A stretch of DNA of 64,000 nucleotides from Lentzea pudingi (GCF_014646255.1 NZ_BMNC01000004.1:450480-514479), one strand, 5' to 3'; positions 52,309 to 61,747 are shown, numbered from the stretch's first letter. The notes: generated by a model from the letters alone, not told the origin. Numbers and translations: made by a program.

Positions 52309-53241
52309 ATGATGACGAACCTGGTCCGGGAGCTGAAGACCCTCCGCAAGGGACGGGGCGTGCACGCCGGACGGATCGCGGACAGGGTCGGCCCGTCGCT
52401 GGCCGCCGCCTGCGGGATCACCAGCGCGGACGGGTCGGTCGCGGCGAAGCAGAAGCTCGTCACGCGGCTGACCGAGCTGGTCGAGCAGCTCCCGGAGGAC
52501 CTGCAGCTCGCGGCGCGGGCGGCGTTCGGTCTCATCGCCGACGTCCGGCAGCCGCTCTACCAGGAGCGCGTCACCTGGGTGGCCGCACGGATCGACCGCG
52601 ACTCCCGCACCGTGCGCCGGCGCGTGGACGAGGCCGTGGAGCAGCTGGCCGAGCTCGCCGCCACGACGTCCCCGCGCACGGACGGCGGCTGGCACACCGC
52701 GGAGCTCAGCGTCGCGGTGGTCCTGGACCAGGGGCAGCCGGAGGTGCTGGAGCGCTACCAGGTCGTCGCCGACCAGGACGGCGTCGACTCGCTGGACTTC
52801 GCCCCGGTCTTCCCCGTGCGGCGGCGCGACGTGGACGTGCACCTCCTCTACGGCGGCACCCTGCAGGAACGCGGCGACGGCATCCGGCCCGGCTTCACGC
52901 TGATCCCGGCCGAACCGCTGGCGCGCGGCGTGACCCACGACTTCGCGATCCGCTACCGGATGTCGCACCGCGACGCCATGCACCCGTGCGTGCTGCACGT
53001 GCCCGAACGGCCGTGCGAGCTGTTCGACCTGCGTGTGCGGTTCGAGCACGACCGCAAACGGCTGGTGCGGGCGTTCGACGGGGTGCTGGTGCAGCGGTCC
53101 GACGGCGAGCCGGCCGGGATGGCGCAGGCGGTGGACCGGGCGGGAGAGGTCCACCTGCGGTTCCGGCGGCTGCTGCCCGGGCTGCTCTACGGGGCGCGGT
53201 GGGGGAGCGCGGCGGTGTGCGCGGCGCGCCGGGCGTCATGA
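52309..53241 (+). CDS. conserved actinobacterial protein of unknown function
   Basis: A 310-aa protein. N-terminal helical region with LRKGRGVHAGRIADRVGPSLAAACGI, AFGLIADVRQPLYQERV and RDSRTVRRRVDEAVEQLAEL, then a beta-rich domain (FAPVFPVRRRDVDVHLLYGG). ATG 52309 has GGAGG 8 nt upstream. Not recognised as an enzyme. Sits downstream of the vWA gene, so the two may form a pair. The final codons overlap the convergent PPOX gene (TCATGA shared). Confidence 0.68.
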   Translation: MMTNLVRELKTLRKGRGVHAGRIADRVGPSLAAACGITSADGSVAAKQKLVTRLTELVEQLPEDLQLAARAAFGLIADVRQPLYQERVTWVAARIDRDSRTVRRRVDEAVEQLAELAATTSPRTDGGWHTAELSVAVVLDQGQPEVLERYQVVADQDGVDSLDFAPVFPVRRRDVDVHLLYGGTLQERGDGIRPGFTLIPAEPLARGVTHDFAIRYRMSHRDAMHPCVLHVPERPCELFDLRVRFEHDRKRLVRAFDGVLVQRSDGEPAGMAQAVDRAGEVHLRFRRLLPGLLYGARWGSAAVCAARRAS

Positions 53242-53637
53242 GCGGCGGGGCTCGTACCAGGTCTCGCCCACCGGTTCGCCCGCCATGTTCCACGCCCAGA
53301 CGCGGGTCGGGGTGATCCGGCTGTAGACGCCCGGACCGACGAGGCCGACGCGGTCCGCCGGGTCGTCGGCGACGCCGTAGACCCGGATCGCCCTCGCGAC
53401 GAACGGGGTGAACGAGACCAGGTCGTCGACCACGAGCGACACCTGGCGGCGGCCGGCGGTGATGTTGCGGAACTTGCGGGTGTTCCTGACCTGGTCACCC
53501 ACACCGCCGACCCAGAGGTGCGTGCCGTCGTACTCGAACGCCACCGGCACCACGTCCGGCTGGCCGTCCTCGTTGACGGTGGCGAGGCGGGCCAGGGGTT
53601 GTTCGCGCAGGTAGGCGATCTCTTCGTCGGTGAACAT
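53236..53637 (-). CDS. PPOX-class F420-dependent oxidoreductase-like protein
   Basis: A 133-aa split-barrel protein: DEEIAYLREQPLARLATVNEDGQPDVVPVAFEYDGTHLWVGG, TRKFRNITAGRRQVSLVVDDLV and the end PVGETWYEPRRS. Matches small F420-binding oxidoreductases of the pyridoxamine-oxidase fold. ATG at 53637; the open frame extends upstream to 53739 over the glycosyltransferase end. Probably cotranscribed with the glycosyltransferase (35-bp gap). Confidence 0.8.
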   Translation of the reverse strand: MFTDEEIAYLREQPLARLATVNEDGQPDVVPVAFEYDGTHLWVGGVGDQVRNTRKFRNITAGRRQVSLVVDDLVSFTPFVARAIRVYGVADDPADRVGLVGPGVYSRITPTRVWAWNMAGEPVGETWYEPRRS

Positions 53638-53672
53638 GTACCTATGAGAACAGCAGGCCGCGATTTCGACCA

Positions 53673-54527
53673 TCAGGCGGCGGTCACGACCCTCAACGCC
53701 CACGGCACCACCGGGTCGAGCGTGTGCAGCCGGTCGCACAGCCTGGTGTCACCGACCAGCACCCCTGAGGCGAGGCCCGCCGCCACATCGGGCTGACGGC
53801 TCAGGTAGGTCTGCTGCAGCGTCCCGTCGCGGAGGCGTTCGTAGTCCTCGCGCCAGTGCCAGCCGACGCCGGGATCGAGGCGGGTGTTGGCCGCGTAGGC
53901 CGCGCCGCCGTTCGCGATCTTGCGCTCGTACTGGTCGTAGCCGCGGTCCGGCACGTGCAGGATGTCGATGCCGGCCGTCGTCATCGGGCCGAGGCGCGGG
54001 CCGGACACGCCGTGGTTGCCCTGGTCGACGGTGACGTCCGGATCGCCGCGGTGGCAGGTCTTGGGCCCGATCCTGGTGCCGCGCGGCGACAACGACGCGG
54101 TGTCGCGCAGGACCAGCCGCCGCATCCAGCCACCGCCGGCGGACGGGTCGGCGACCAGGTTGTCGCGCCGCATCTCCACCACCCCGAACGCCGGGTCCAC
54201 CGCGCCGAGGTCGTCGCGCAGCGAGGTGGACGCGGGCCAGAAGAACTCGTCGGCGTCCGCGTTGACCACCCAGTCCGCGCCGTGCACGGCGGCCGCGCGG
54301 CGGGCCATCGCGGTCACCCAGCGGCCCTGCTCGTAGTCCTGCGACGGTTCGTGGTGCAGCTCGAGCGCACCCGCGTCGCGGTAGGCCTCCAGGACCTCGA
54401 CCGTGCCGTCGACCGAGCCGTTGTCGGTCGCGACGACGAGGTCCACACCCGCCGCGAGGTGGTGTTCGATCATCGCGGCGACGACGTCGGCCTCGTCGCG
54501 GACGAGCAGGGTCATGATCAGGCGCAC
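53673..54527 (-). CDS. glycosyltransferase family 2-like protein
   Basis: A 284-aa protein with IMTLLVRDEADVVAAMIEHHLAAGVD, ATDNGSVDGTVEVLEAYR (nucleotide-sugar site) and WVVNADADEFF (DxD). This is the GT2/GT92-like set of 'glycosyl transferase family 2' proteins whose acceptor is unknown. GTG start at 54527. Divergent from the HAD gene with only 39 bp between. Confidence 0.78.
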   Translation of the reverse strand: MRLIMTLLVRDEADVVAAMIEHHLAAGVDLVVATDNGSVDGTVEVLEAYRDAGALELHHEPSQDYEQGRWVTAMARRAAAVHGADWVVNADADEFFWPASTSLRDDLGAVDPAFGVVEMRRDNLVADPSAGGGWMRRLVLRDTASLSPRGTRIGPKTCHRGDPDVTVDQGNHGVSGPRLGPMTTAGIDILHVPDRGYDQYERKIANGGAAYAANTRLDPGVGWHWREDYERLRDGTLQQTYLSRQPDVAAGLASGVLVGDTRLCDRLHTLDPVVPWALRVVTAA

Positions 54528-54566
54528 CCGGACAGCCTACGGACGGGGCCGGGGCATGCTGGAGGG

Positions 54567-55055
54567 ATGCGCCCGTTGATCCTGCTCGACGTCGATGGCC
54601 CGCTCCACCCGTGGGCCGCGAACCCCAAACCGGACCGCTACCGGCTGTTCGAGATCAAGGCGGGCTGGCGGCGGAGACTCCGCGTCTGGCTCGACCCGGA
54701 CCACGGCCGCCAGCTGAGACAGCTGGCGCAGGACACGGGAGCCGAACTCGCGTGGGCCACGACGTGGCTGCACCGGGCGAACACCGAGATCGGGCCACGT
54801 CTGGGCCTTCCGCCGCTCAAGGTGATCGAGTTCCACGACGCGACCGGGTGGAAGTACCCGGCGGTGGCGCGCTATGCCTACGAAAGGCCCCTGGTCTGGT
54901 TCGACGACGACTTCGGGCTGCACGCGTCGCGCCGCGAGGAGTTCGTCCACAAGCGACGGCGGTTGACCACCGCGCTCATCCACGTCGATCCGGCCACCGG
55001 GATCTCGGCACAGCACCTCGCCGAAGCTCGGAAAGCATTCAGCGGTCACCTCTGA
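54567..55055 (+). CDS. HAD-fold hydrolase
   Basis: A 162-aa HAD-domain protein, motif I ILLDVDGPLHPW (Asp8, Asp10), the Trp-rich ELAWATTWLHRAN near motif II, and PLVWFDDDFGLHAS with acidic motif IV. Resembles HAD_SAK-type domains, which occur near RNA repair or as stand-alone phosphatases. ATG 54567; GGAGG is only 1 nt upstream, so translation may start unusually or be leaderless. Upstream 39 bp must hold the promoter. Confidence 0.72.
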   Translation: MRPLILLDVDGPLHPWAANPKPDRYRLFEIKAGWRRRLRVWLDPDHGRQLRQLAQDTGAELAWATTWLHRANTEIGPRLGLPPLKVIEFHDATGWKYPAVARYAYERPLVWFDDDFGLHASRREEFVHKRRRLTTALIHVDPATGISAQHLAEARKAFSGHL

Positions 55056-55144
55056 GGCACCGAGAATTCACGGTTGGAGTCGAGAAGGTCTCAACCGGCG
55101 CGGCTGGCTTGACAACGAAAGCATCCCGAGCCAATCCTCCGCTG

Positions 55145-56266
55145 GTGCTGAAGCGAGGGAACGTCACGACGAAGTTGATTGGCGTCGGCGCGTTGGTGCT
55201 GGCGGTGGCCGCATGTGGCGCCCCGCCCGCCAAGGAGACGCCCGCCGGCGCCGCCGGGACCGCGAAGTCCGCGAGTGAGCTCGGTGGCATGGACAAGCTG
55301 GTCGAGGCCGCGAAGAAGGAGGGCAAGCTCAACGTCATCGCGCTGCCCCCGGACTGGGCCAACTACGGGAAGGTCATCGAGGCCTTCAAGGCGAAGTACG
55401 GCATCGAGGTCAAGTCCGACCAGCCGGACGCCTCCAGCCAGGAGGAGATCAACGCCGCCAAGCAGCTCAAGGGCACCGACCGCGCGCCCGACGTGTTCGA
55501 CCTCGGACTGAACGTGGCGCTGGCCAACAAGGACCTGTTCGCTCCCTACAAGGTCAGCACGTGGGAGGACATCCCCGCTGAGCTCAAGGACGCGGACGGC
55601 GCCTACTACGGCGACTACGGCGGCTTCATGTCGATCGGCTACGACGCCGCCAAGGTGCCCGCGCCGACCAGCGTGAAGGACCTGCTCAAGCCCGAGTACA
55701 AGGGCAAGGTCGCGCTCAACGGCGACCCGACGGCCGCCGGTGCCGCGTTCTCCGGTGTCGTGATGGCGGCGCTGGGCAACGGTGGTTCCGCCGACGACAT
55801 CGCGCCCGGTGTCGAGTTCTTCAAGCAGCTCAAGCAGGCCGGCAACTTCCAGCCGGTCGACCCGTCGCCCGCGACGATCGAGTCCGGTCAGACGCCCGTC
55901 GTCATCGACTGGGACTACACGAACGCCGCCCAGACCGACAAGCTCAAGGGCAAGCTCGACTGGAAGGTCGTCGTGCCCGCCGAGGCGCAGATCGGCGGCT
56001 ACTACAACCAGGCCATCAGCAAGGACGCGCCGCACCCCGCGGCCGCGCGCCTCTGGCAGGAGTTCCTCTACTCCGACGAGGGCCAGAACCTCTACCTGCA
56101 GGGTCTCGCCCGCCCGGTGCGCCTCGACAAGATGGGCGACAAGGCGGACAAGGCGGCGAAGGAGAAGCTGCCGAAGACCGACGGCAAGCAGGTGTTCCAG
56201 ACGCAGGCCCAGGCCGACAAGGCCAAGGCCGTCCTGACCGCGACCTGGGCCCAGGCCATCGGATGA
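55145..56266 (+). CDS. ABC transporter substrate-binding lipoprotein (spermidine/iron type)
   Basis: A 373-aa periplasmic-binding lipoprotein: basic start LKRGNVTTK, hydrophobic core LIGVGALVLAVAAC ending in a lipobox, then KLVEAAKKEGKLNVIALPPDW, VFDLGLNVALANKDLFAPY, GYYNQAISKDAPHP and LWQEFLYSDEGQNLYL. Belongs to the PotD/AfuA-like family for polyamines, 2-aminoethylphosphonate or iron. GTG 55145 chosen because it precedes a proper signal peptide; upstream frame is open. First gene of a four-gene importer operon. Confidence 0.82.
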   Translation: MLKRGNVTTKLIGVGALVLAVAACGAPPAKETPAGAAGTAKSASELGGMDKLVEAAKKEGKLNVIALPPDWANYGKVIEAFKAKYGIEVKSDQPDASSQEEINAAKQLKGTDRAPDVFDLGLNVALANKDLFAPYKVSTWEDIPAELKDADGAYYGDYGGFMSIGYDAAKVPAPTSVKDLLKPEYKGKVALNGDPTAAGAAFSGVVMAALGNGGSADDIAPGVEFFKQLKQAGNFQPVDPSPATIESGQTPVVIDWDYTNAAQTDKLKGKLDWKVVVPAEAQIGGYYNQAISKDAPHPAAARLWQEFLYSDEGQNLYLQGLARPVRLDKMGDKADKAAKEKLPKTDGKQVFQTQAQADKAKAVLTATWAQAIG

Positions 56267-57183
56267 CCTCGGTCGCTCCCGTAGCGGCGGCGAAGCCCGG
56301 CGGTTCCACCCCCAAGAAGGGTGGGGCCGCCGGTCGGCCGTCTGCGGCCGCGTGGCTCGTCGCGGTGCCGTTCCTGGCGTTCGTCGGCACCTTCCTCGTC
56401 TACCCCACGGTGCTCGTGCTGTTCGGTGCCTTCCAGGACTCGAACGGCGCGTTCACGCTCGAGAACCTCACGACCCTGTTCACGGGTGTCGTGTTCGACG
56501 CGTTCGTGCGCAGCATCGAACTCTCCGCGCTCACGGCGGTCATCGGCGCGATCTTCGGCGCGCTGCTCACGTGGGCGATCGCGGTCGGCAACCCCGACGG
56601 GATGCTGCGCCGGACCGTCGTCGCGGGCAGCGGTGTGCTCGCCCAGTTCGGTGGCGTGCCACTGGCGTTCGCGTTCCTCGCGACGGTCGGCTTCGAAGGT
56701 CTTGTCACGAAGTTCCTGCGTGACAACGTTGGCATCGACCTGTTCGCCGGCAGCGCGTGGCTGTTCGAGCTGCCCGGCCTGACGCTCGTCTACACGTTCT
56801 TCCAGATCCCGCTGATGGTGATCGTGTTCCTGCCCGCGCTCGACGGTCTCCGGCCGCAGTGGCGCGAGGCGAACGCGAGCCTCGGCGGCACGAGCTGGAC
56901 GTACTGGCGCCACGTCGGCGGACCGATCCTGACGCCGCCGTTCCTCGGCGCGCTGCTCCTGTTGTTCGCCAACGCCTTCAGCGCGTACGCCACGGCCGCC
57001 GCCCTCGTCTCGCAGGGCAGCCCGATCGTGCCGCTGCAGATCCGCGGGTTCCTCACCGGCGAGGTCGTGCTGGGCCAGGAGAACCTCGGCAAGGCGCTCG
57101 GCCTCGGCATGGTGATCGTGGTCAGCATCGCCATGGGCGTGAACGTGCTGCTGCAGAAGAGGGTGGCCAAGTGGGTTCGCTAG
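56263..57183 (+). CDS. ABC permease (PotB-like)
   Basis: A 306-aa permease with about seven hydrophobic segments. The BPD loop appears as WREANASLGGTSWTYWRHVGGPILTPPFLGAL. A long Ala/Gly/Pro-rich cytoplasmic N-terminus of about 25 residues. ATGA overlap with the binding-protein gene. Forms the membrane channel with the next gene. Confidence 0.86.
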   Translation: MTSVAPVAAAKPGGSTPKKGGAAGRPSAAAWLVAVPFLAFVGTFLVYPTVLVLFGAFQDSNGAFTLENLTTLFTGVVFDAFVRSIELSALTAVIGAIFGALLTWAIAVGNPDGMLRRTVVAGSGVLAQFGGVPLAFAFLATVGFEGLVTKFLRDNVGIDLFAGSAWLFELPGLTLVYTFFQIPLMVIVFLPALDGLRPQWREANASLGGTSWTYWRHVGGPILTPPFLGALLLLFANAFSAYATAAALVSQGSPIVPLQIRGFLTGEVVLGQENLGKALGLGMVIVVSIAMGVNVLLQKRVAKWVR

Positions 57184-57953
57184 TGAAGCAGCGCGTCCTG
57201 CGCACGATCGTCCTGCTGGTCCTGGGTGTCTACTTCATCCTGCCGCTGATCGCGATGGCCGAGTTCTCCACGCGCGGCAGGGAAGGCAGCCGCAGCCTGG
57301 AGTCGTGGACGTCCATCGTCGACGACGAAGGGTTGATGGAAGCACTCGTCAACTCGTTGCTGTTGTCGGTGACGTCGGCGGTGCTGATGCTGGTGCTGCT
57401 CGTGCCGACGATGGCTTGGATCCGGTTGAGGCTCCCGCAGCTGCAACGGTTCGTGGAGTTCCTGTGCCTGCTGCCGCTGGCGATTCCCGCGATCGTGCTG
57501 GTGGTCGGCATGGCGCCGCTCTACGCGTGGGTGAACTACTTCCTCGGCGACTCACCGCTGACGCTGACGTACGCCTACACGATCCTGGTGCTGCCGTTCG
57601 CCTACCGCGCGGTCGACGCCGGACTCTCCGCGATCGACCTGAAGACACTGGCCGAAGCGGCGCGCAGTCTTGGCGCGTCGTGGTTCACGGTGCTGTGGAA
57701 GGTCGTCGTGCCGAACATCCGCGTCGCACTGATCGGTGCTTCGCTGCTGAGCGTGGCACTGGTGCTCGGCGAGTTCACCATCGCGTCGCTGCTCAACTTC
57801 GACACGCTGCAGGTGCAGGTCAACCTGCTGGGCAAGCGGAACGCGGGTGTGTCCATCGCGGTGTCGTTGCTGTGCCTGATCTTCGCGTTCGTTCTTCTTT
57901 TCGCACTTTCCTACGTCGGCCAGCGGCGCCGTCAGACCGTGGTCGAGGAGTGA
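57171..57953 (+). CDS. ABC permease (PotC-like)
   Basis: A 260-aa permease with the EAA-like loop TLAEAARSLGASWFTVLWKVVVPNIRVALIGA. GTG 57171 (AGAGGG 8 nt upstream) overlaps the previous gene by 13 nt; GTG 57183 is the alternative. Partner of the permease at 56263. Confidence 0.86.
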   Translation: MGSLVKQRVLRTIVLLVLGVYFILPLIAMAEFSTRGREGSRSLESWTSIVDDEGLMEALVNSLLLSVTSAVLMLVLLVPTMAWIRLRLPQLQRFVEFLCLLPLAIPAIVLVVGMAPLYAWVNYFLGDSPLTLTYAYTILVLPFAYRAVDAGLSAIDLKTLAEAARSLGASWFTVLWKVVVPNIRVALIGASLLSVALVLGEFTIASLLNFDTLQVQVNLLGKRNAGVSIAVSLLCLIFAFVLLFALSYVGQRRRQTVVEE

Positions 57954-57955
57954 AG

Positions 57956-58987
57956 ATGGGTCACCTGGTACTCAAGGGACTGCGCAAGACGTTCGGCGAC
58001 AACACCGCGCTGGACGGTCTCGACCTGGAACTGGCCGAGGGCGAACTCGTGTCGCTGCTCGGCCCGTCGGGCTGCGGCAAGACGACGGCGCTGCGCATCG
58101 TCGCGGGCTTCGAGACGTCCGACTCGGGCACGGTCACCGTGGGCGGCAAGGACATCACTCGCGTTCCGGCCAACAAGCGGGACATGGGCATGGTCTTCCA
58201 GGCCTACAGCCTCTTCCCGAACATGACCGCGGCGCAGAACGTCGCGTTCGGCCTGAAGATGCGCAAGGCCGACTCCCGCAAGGCCGGTGAGTTGCTGGAA
58301 CTGGTGGGGCTGGCGCACCTGGGCGGTCGCTACCCGCACCAGATGTCCGGTGGTCAGCAGCAGCGCATCGCGCTGGCCCGCGCGCTCGCGATCCAGCCGC
58401 GCGTGCTGCTGCTCGACGAGCCGCTGTCCGCGTTGGACGCCAAGGTCCGCGTGTCGTTGCGGGACGAGATCCGTCGCATCCAGACGGAGCTCGGCATGAC
58501 GACGCTGTTCGTCACGCACGACCAGGAGGAGGCGCTCGCCGTCTCCGACCGGGTCGGCGTGATGTCGCACGGACGTCTGGAGCAGCTCGACACCCCGTCC
58601 GTGGTCTACCGCGAGCCGAAGACCGCGTTCGTCGCGCAGTTCGTCGGCGTCACGAACTCGGTGGAGGCCAAGGCGGAGGGCCAGACCGTCGTGGTCAACG
58701 GCGTGACGGTGGCGGCCTCGCACGACCAGCCGTCCGGCAGCGACGTCCGGTTGATCGTGCGCCCGGAGGACATCGGCGTTTCCGCGCACGACGGCGACGC
58801 CGGTGGCAAGATCGTGGGCGACGTGCTGACCCAGTCGTTCCTCGGGCCGGTCACGCGGATCTCGGTCAGGGTGGGGGAGCAGGTGCTGCGCATCGACCAG
58901 CCCTCCAACACCGCCGCCGCGTACCAGCCGGGCACGCGGGTCGCGCTCGACCTCAGCGAATCAAGGATCATGGTGGTGCCCGGATGA
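57956..58987 (+). CDS. ABC ATPase (PotA-like, with TOBE domain)
   Basis: A 343-aa ATPase: Walker A GPSGCGKTTALRI, Q-loop VFQAYSLFPNMTAAQN, signature MSGGQQQRIALARALA, Walker B VLLLDEPLSALD and His loop LFVTHDQEEA. A C-terminal TOBE domain covers about 240-343 (LIVRPEDIGVSA). ATG 57956, 2 nt after the permease stop. Energises the importer of unknown solute; polyamine or ferric iron are the common choices. Confidence 0.88.
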   Translation: MGHLVLKGLRKTFGDNTALDGLDLELAEGELVSLLGPSGCGKTTALRIVAGFETSDSGTVTVGGKDITRVPANKRDMGMVFQAYSLFPNMTAAQNVAFGLKMRKADSRKAGELLELVGLAHLGGRYPHQMSGGQQQRIALARALAIQPRVLLLDEPLSALDAKVRVSLRDEIRRIQTELGMTTLFVTHDQEEALAVSDRVGVMSHGRLEQLDTPSVVYREPKTAFVAQFVGVTNSVEAKAEGQTVVVNGVTVAASHDQPSGSDVRLIVRPEDIGVSAHDGDAGGKIVGDVLTQSFLGPVTRISVRVGEQVLRIDQPSNTAAAYQPGTRVALDLSESRIMVVPG

Positions 58988-60114
58988 TCAAGAAGCTCCT
59001 CGCGCGCGACACGGCGGAGGCCCATCGGGTCGCGACGCCGCTGGAGCTGCTGTTCGACCTGAGCTTCGTGGTGGCGGTCGCCCAGGCCGCCGCCTCGTTG
59101 CACCACGCCGTCTCCGAGAACCACGCCGGGGCCGGCCTGCTGGCGTTCTGCATGGCGTTCTTCGCGCTGTGGCTGCCCTGGCTGAACTTCACCTGGTTCT
59201 CCAGCGCGTTCGACAACGACGACACGCTGTACCGGATCATCACGATGGTCCAGATCGCCGGTGTCCTCGTGATCGCGGCCGGCATCCCCGCCGTCTTCGA
59301 GCACCAGGACTACCGGATCGTCGTCGGCGGCTACGTGGTCATCAGGCTCGCGATGGTCACGCACTGGCTGCGTGCCGCGCGGGACAACCCGGAGCACAAG
59401 GCGTGCGCGTACCGGTACGCGGGCGGCATCGCGGCCATGCAGGTGCTGTGGGTGTTGTGGCTCTTCATGCCGCCGGGCCTCGCGCTCGCGTTCTGGGTGC
59501 TCGGCATGCTCGCCGAGCTGCTGATCCCGGCCTGGGCCGAGAGGACGACCGCGACGACGTGGCACCCGCACCACATCGCGGAGCGGCACGGCCTGTTCAC
59601 GCTGATCGTGCTCGGCGAGTCGATCCTGGCGGCCACGCTCGCGTTCCAGAAGGGCTTCGACAGCGGCGTCAACCTCATCTCGCTCGCCGCGGCCTCGCTC
59701 GTCATCGTGTTCTCGGTGTGGTGGATCTACTTCGAGGCGCCGGCGCATCTGCACAACCTGAAGAAGGCGTTCCTGTGGGGGTACGCGCACCTCTTCATCC
59801 TCGGCTCGATTGCGGCACTAGGTGCGGGGCTCGCCGCTTCGGTGGACTACGACCTGCACATCTCGCACGCGCCCGGGACGACGGTGGCCGCGTTCACGAC
59901 GGTGCCGCTGGCGGTGTTCTTCCTGTGCGTCTGGTACGTGCAGGACTGTCCCGGCCAGTCCGGGGTGCGCAAGTACCTGCTGCCGCTCGGGTCGGTGGCG
60001 GTGCTGGCGGCGACGTTCGGGCCGGCGCCGATCCACGTGACGGCGGGGATCGCGCTGGTCCTGGTGGTCGCGACGCGCCTGGTGCTCGGGCAGCCGCAGC
60101 GCGTCGAGGTGTAG
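58984..60114 (+). CDS. LtrA-family (low temperature requirement) membrane protein
   Basis: A 376-aa integral membrane protein with about ten hydrophobic segments. It starts with the family motif TPLELLFDLSFVVAVAQAAASLHHAV and has AERHGLFTLIVLGESILAATLAF, the LtrA signature. Function of LtrA proteins is not established. ATGA overlap with the ATPase gene suggests that it belongs to the importer operon. Confidence 0.82.
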   Translation: MIKKLLARDTAEAHRVATPLELLFDLSFVVAVAQAAASLHHAVSENHAGAGLLAFCMAFFALWLPWLNFTWFSSAFDNDDTLYRIITMVQIAGVLVIAAGIPAVFEHQDYRIVVGGYVVIRLAMVTHWLRAARDNPEHKACAYRYAGGIAAMQVLWVLWLFMPPGLALAFWVLGMLAELLIPAWAERTTATTWHPHHIAERHGLFTLIVLGESILAATLAFQKGFDSGVNLISLAAASLVIVFSVWWIYFEAPAHLHNLKKAFLWGYAHLFILGSIAALGAGLAASVDYDLHISHAPGTTVAAFTTVPLAVFFLCVWYVQDCPGQSGVRKYLLPLGSVAVLAATFGPAPIHVTAGIALVLVVATRLVLGQPQRVEV

Positions 60115-60178
60115 TCCCGGACGGTCTGCCGGGGAGGGGAGTTCGGCGGGTTCGCCTTGTTCTGACACGAGTGGTGCG

Positions 60179-60586
60179 ATGATCGTCACCATGACCGGTG
60201 TCCGTGAACTCCGCCTAGTCGTCACCGCGGCCGACTACGACGAGGCCCTGCGTTTCTACCGAGACGTGCTGGGGCTCGAGCAACGGGCGGCGTTCGCGTC
60301 CGACGGCGGGCGGGTCACGATCCTCGAGGCCGGGCGGGCGACGCTGGAGATCGCCGATCCGCCGCACGCCGAGTTCATCGACGAGGTCGAGGTCGGCACG
60401 CGCGTCGCGGGGCACGTCCGGATCGCGTTCGAGGTGGACGACTCCGCGGCGACCACCCGTGAGCTGGAGGCCGCAGGGGCCGAGGTGATCGCGGAACCGA
60501 CGCGCACGCCGTGGAACTCGCTGAACGCACGACTGCAAGCGCCTGCCGGGTTGCAGCTGACGTTGTTCCAGGAGCTGGGCGAGTAG
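60179..60586 (+). CDS. VOC/glyoxalase-fold protein
   Basis: A 135-aa single VOC module: ELRLVVTAADYDEALRFYRDVLG, DGGRVTILEAGRATLEI, HVRIAFEVDDSAATTRELEAAGAEVI and LQAPAGLQLTLFQEL. ATG 60179; ATG 60191 also fits. Ligand unknown; similar small proteins give antibiotic or metabolite resistance. Stops directly before the MFS gene, so a two-gene operon is likely. Confidence 0.8.
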   Translation: MIVTMTGVRELRLVVTAADYDEALRFYRDVLGLEQRAAFASDGGRVTILEAGRATLEIADPPHAEFIDEVEVGTRVAGHVRIAFEVDDSAATTRELEAAGAEVIAEPTRTPWNSLNARLQAPAGLQLTLFQELGE

Positions 60587-61747
60587 ATGACGATCTCCGC
60601 TGCCGGGTACCGCGACCTCGCGAACCGGGACGTGCTGGCGTGCGCCGTGGTGACGGTCGCCGCGAAGTTACCGATGTCGATGACGCCGCTGATGATGGTG
60701 TTCCTGACGAGAGGGCTGCCCGGCGGGTACGTGCTGGCCGCGTCGCTGGTCGCCGTCTACGTGCTGGGCGAGGTCCTCGGCGCCGCGCTGCTCGGGTTGT
60801 TCCTCGACCCGTCGCGGATGCGCGGGCAGTTGTCGGTCGGGCTGCTCGTCGGCGCCGGGGCGTTCACGACGCTGGCGCTCACGCAGAACGTGACGGTGCT
60901 GGCGATCGCGGCGTTCGTCGCGGGGGCCGGGCCGTCGACGACGCCGGGCGGGTTGCGGGCGATGCTGCTCGGGCTGGTGCCGGACGCGTTGGTGCCCAAG
61001 GCGATGGGCTTCGACGCCATGATCACGCAGGTGGTGTGGGCGGTGGCGCCCGCGCTGGTCACGGTGCTGGCGCTGAGCGTCGACCACCGGGCGCCCGTCG
61101 TGGTGTCGGTGTCGCTCGTCGTCGTGGCGGCGTGGCTGGTGTTCATCCTGCCGCGCGGGCACGTGACGTCGCGGTCGGGGACGGCGAAGCCGCACGTGGT
61201 GGCGTCGGCGTGGCCGATTTACCTGGTGAGCGCGGCGGCACTGGCGCAGCTCGCGGTCGCCGAGCTCGTGCTGCCCGCGTTGCTGGAGCACCGGGGGATC
61301 GCCATCGGCTGGATCGGGCCGTTGCTCATGGGGTTCGCGGCGTGCAGTGCGCTGGGGGCGGTGCTGTACGGGCTGCGGCCGTGGCCGGGATCGTTGCGCA
61401 CGCAGGGTTTGGTGCTGCTCGTCGTCACGGCGACGTGCGTCGGCGCGCTGGCGTTGTTCCCGAACCTGCCGGGCATCGCGGGCGCGTTGCTCGCGGCCGG
61501 GCTGTTCCAGTCCGGGGTGCTGGTGACGCGCAGTCTCGCGTTGCGCGAACGGCTTCCGGTCGGCGCGCACGCGGCCGGGTTCTCGATGATGTACGCGGTG
61601 ACGGGCGCGGGCTACGGGCTCACGGCCGTCGTCGCCGCGTGGGCGATGGACGTCGGCAACCCGGTGTGGGCCGTTTTCGGTGGTGTCGCGGTGACCCTGG
61701 TCCTGACAGCAGTCAGCGCGGCTGCCGAACGCCGGCAGCCGCGCTGA
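60587..61747 (+). CDS. MFS transporter
   Basis: A 386-aa membrane protein with about twelve hydrophobic segments. The classical MFS loop motif is weak (GLFLDPSRMRGQLSVG), so it is a divergent member. ATG follows the VOC stop without a gap. VOC plus exporter resembles self-resistance pairs (inference). Converges on the LVIVD gene, leaving only 13 bp. Confidence 0.78.
   Translation: MTISAAGYRDLANRDVLACAVVTVAAKLPMSMTPLMMVFLTRGLPGGYVLAASLVAVYVLGEVLGAALLGLFLDPSRMRGQLSVGLLVGAGAFTTLALTQNVTVLAIAAFVAGAGPSTTPGGLRAMLLGLVPDALVPKAMGFDAMITQVVWAVAPALVTVLALSVDHRAPVVVSVSLVVVAAWLVFILPRGHVTSRSGTAKPHVVASAWPIYLVSAAALAQLAVAELVLPALLEHRGIAIGWIGPLLMGFAACSALGAVLYGLRPWPGSLRTQGLVLLVVTATCVGALALFPNLPGIAGALLAAGLFQSGVLVTRSLALRERLPVGAHAAGFSMMYAVTGAGYGLTAVVAAWAMDVGNPVWAVFGGVAVTLVLTAVSAAAERRQPR

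Noticed and set aside
55109..55140. TTGACA as a -35 box for the ABC importer operon
   Set aside because: The sequence at the -10 distance (CAATCC/AATCCT) is a poor match, so no promoter is claimed.
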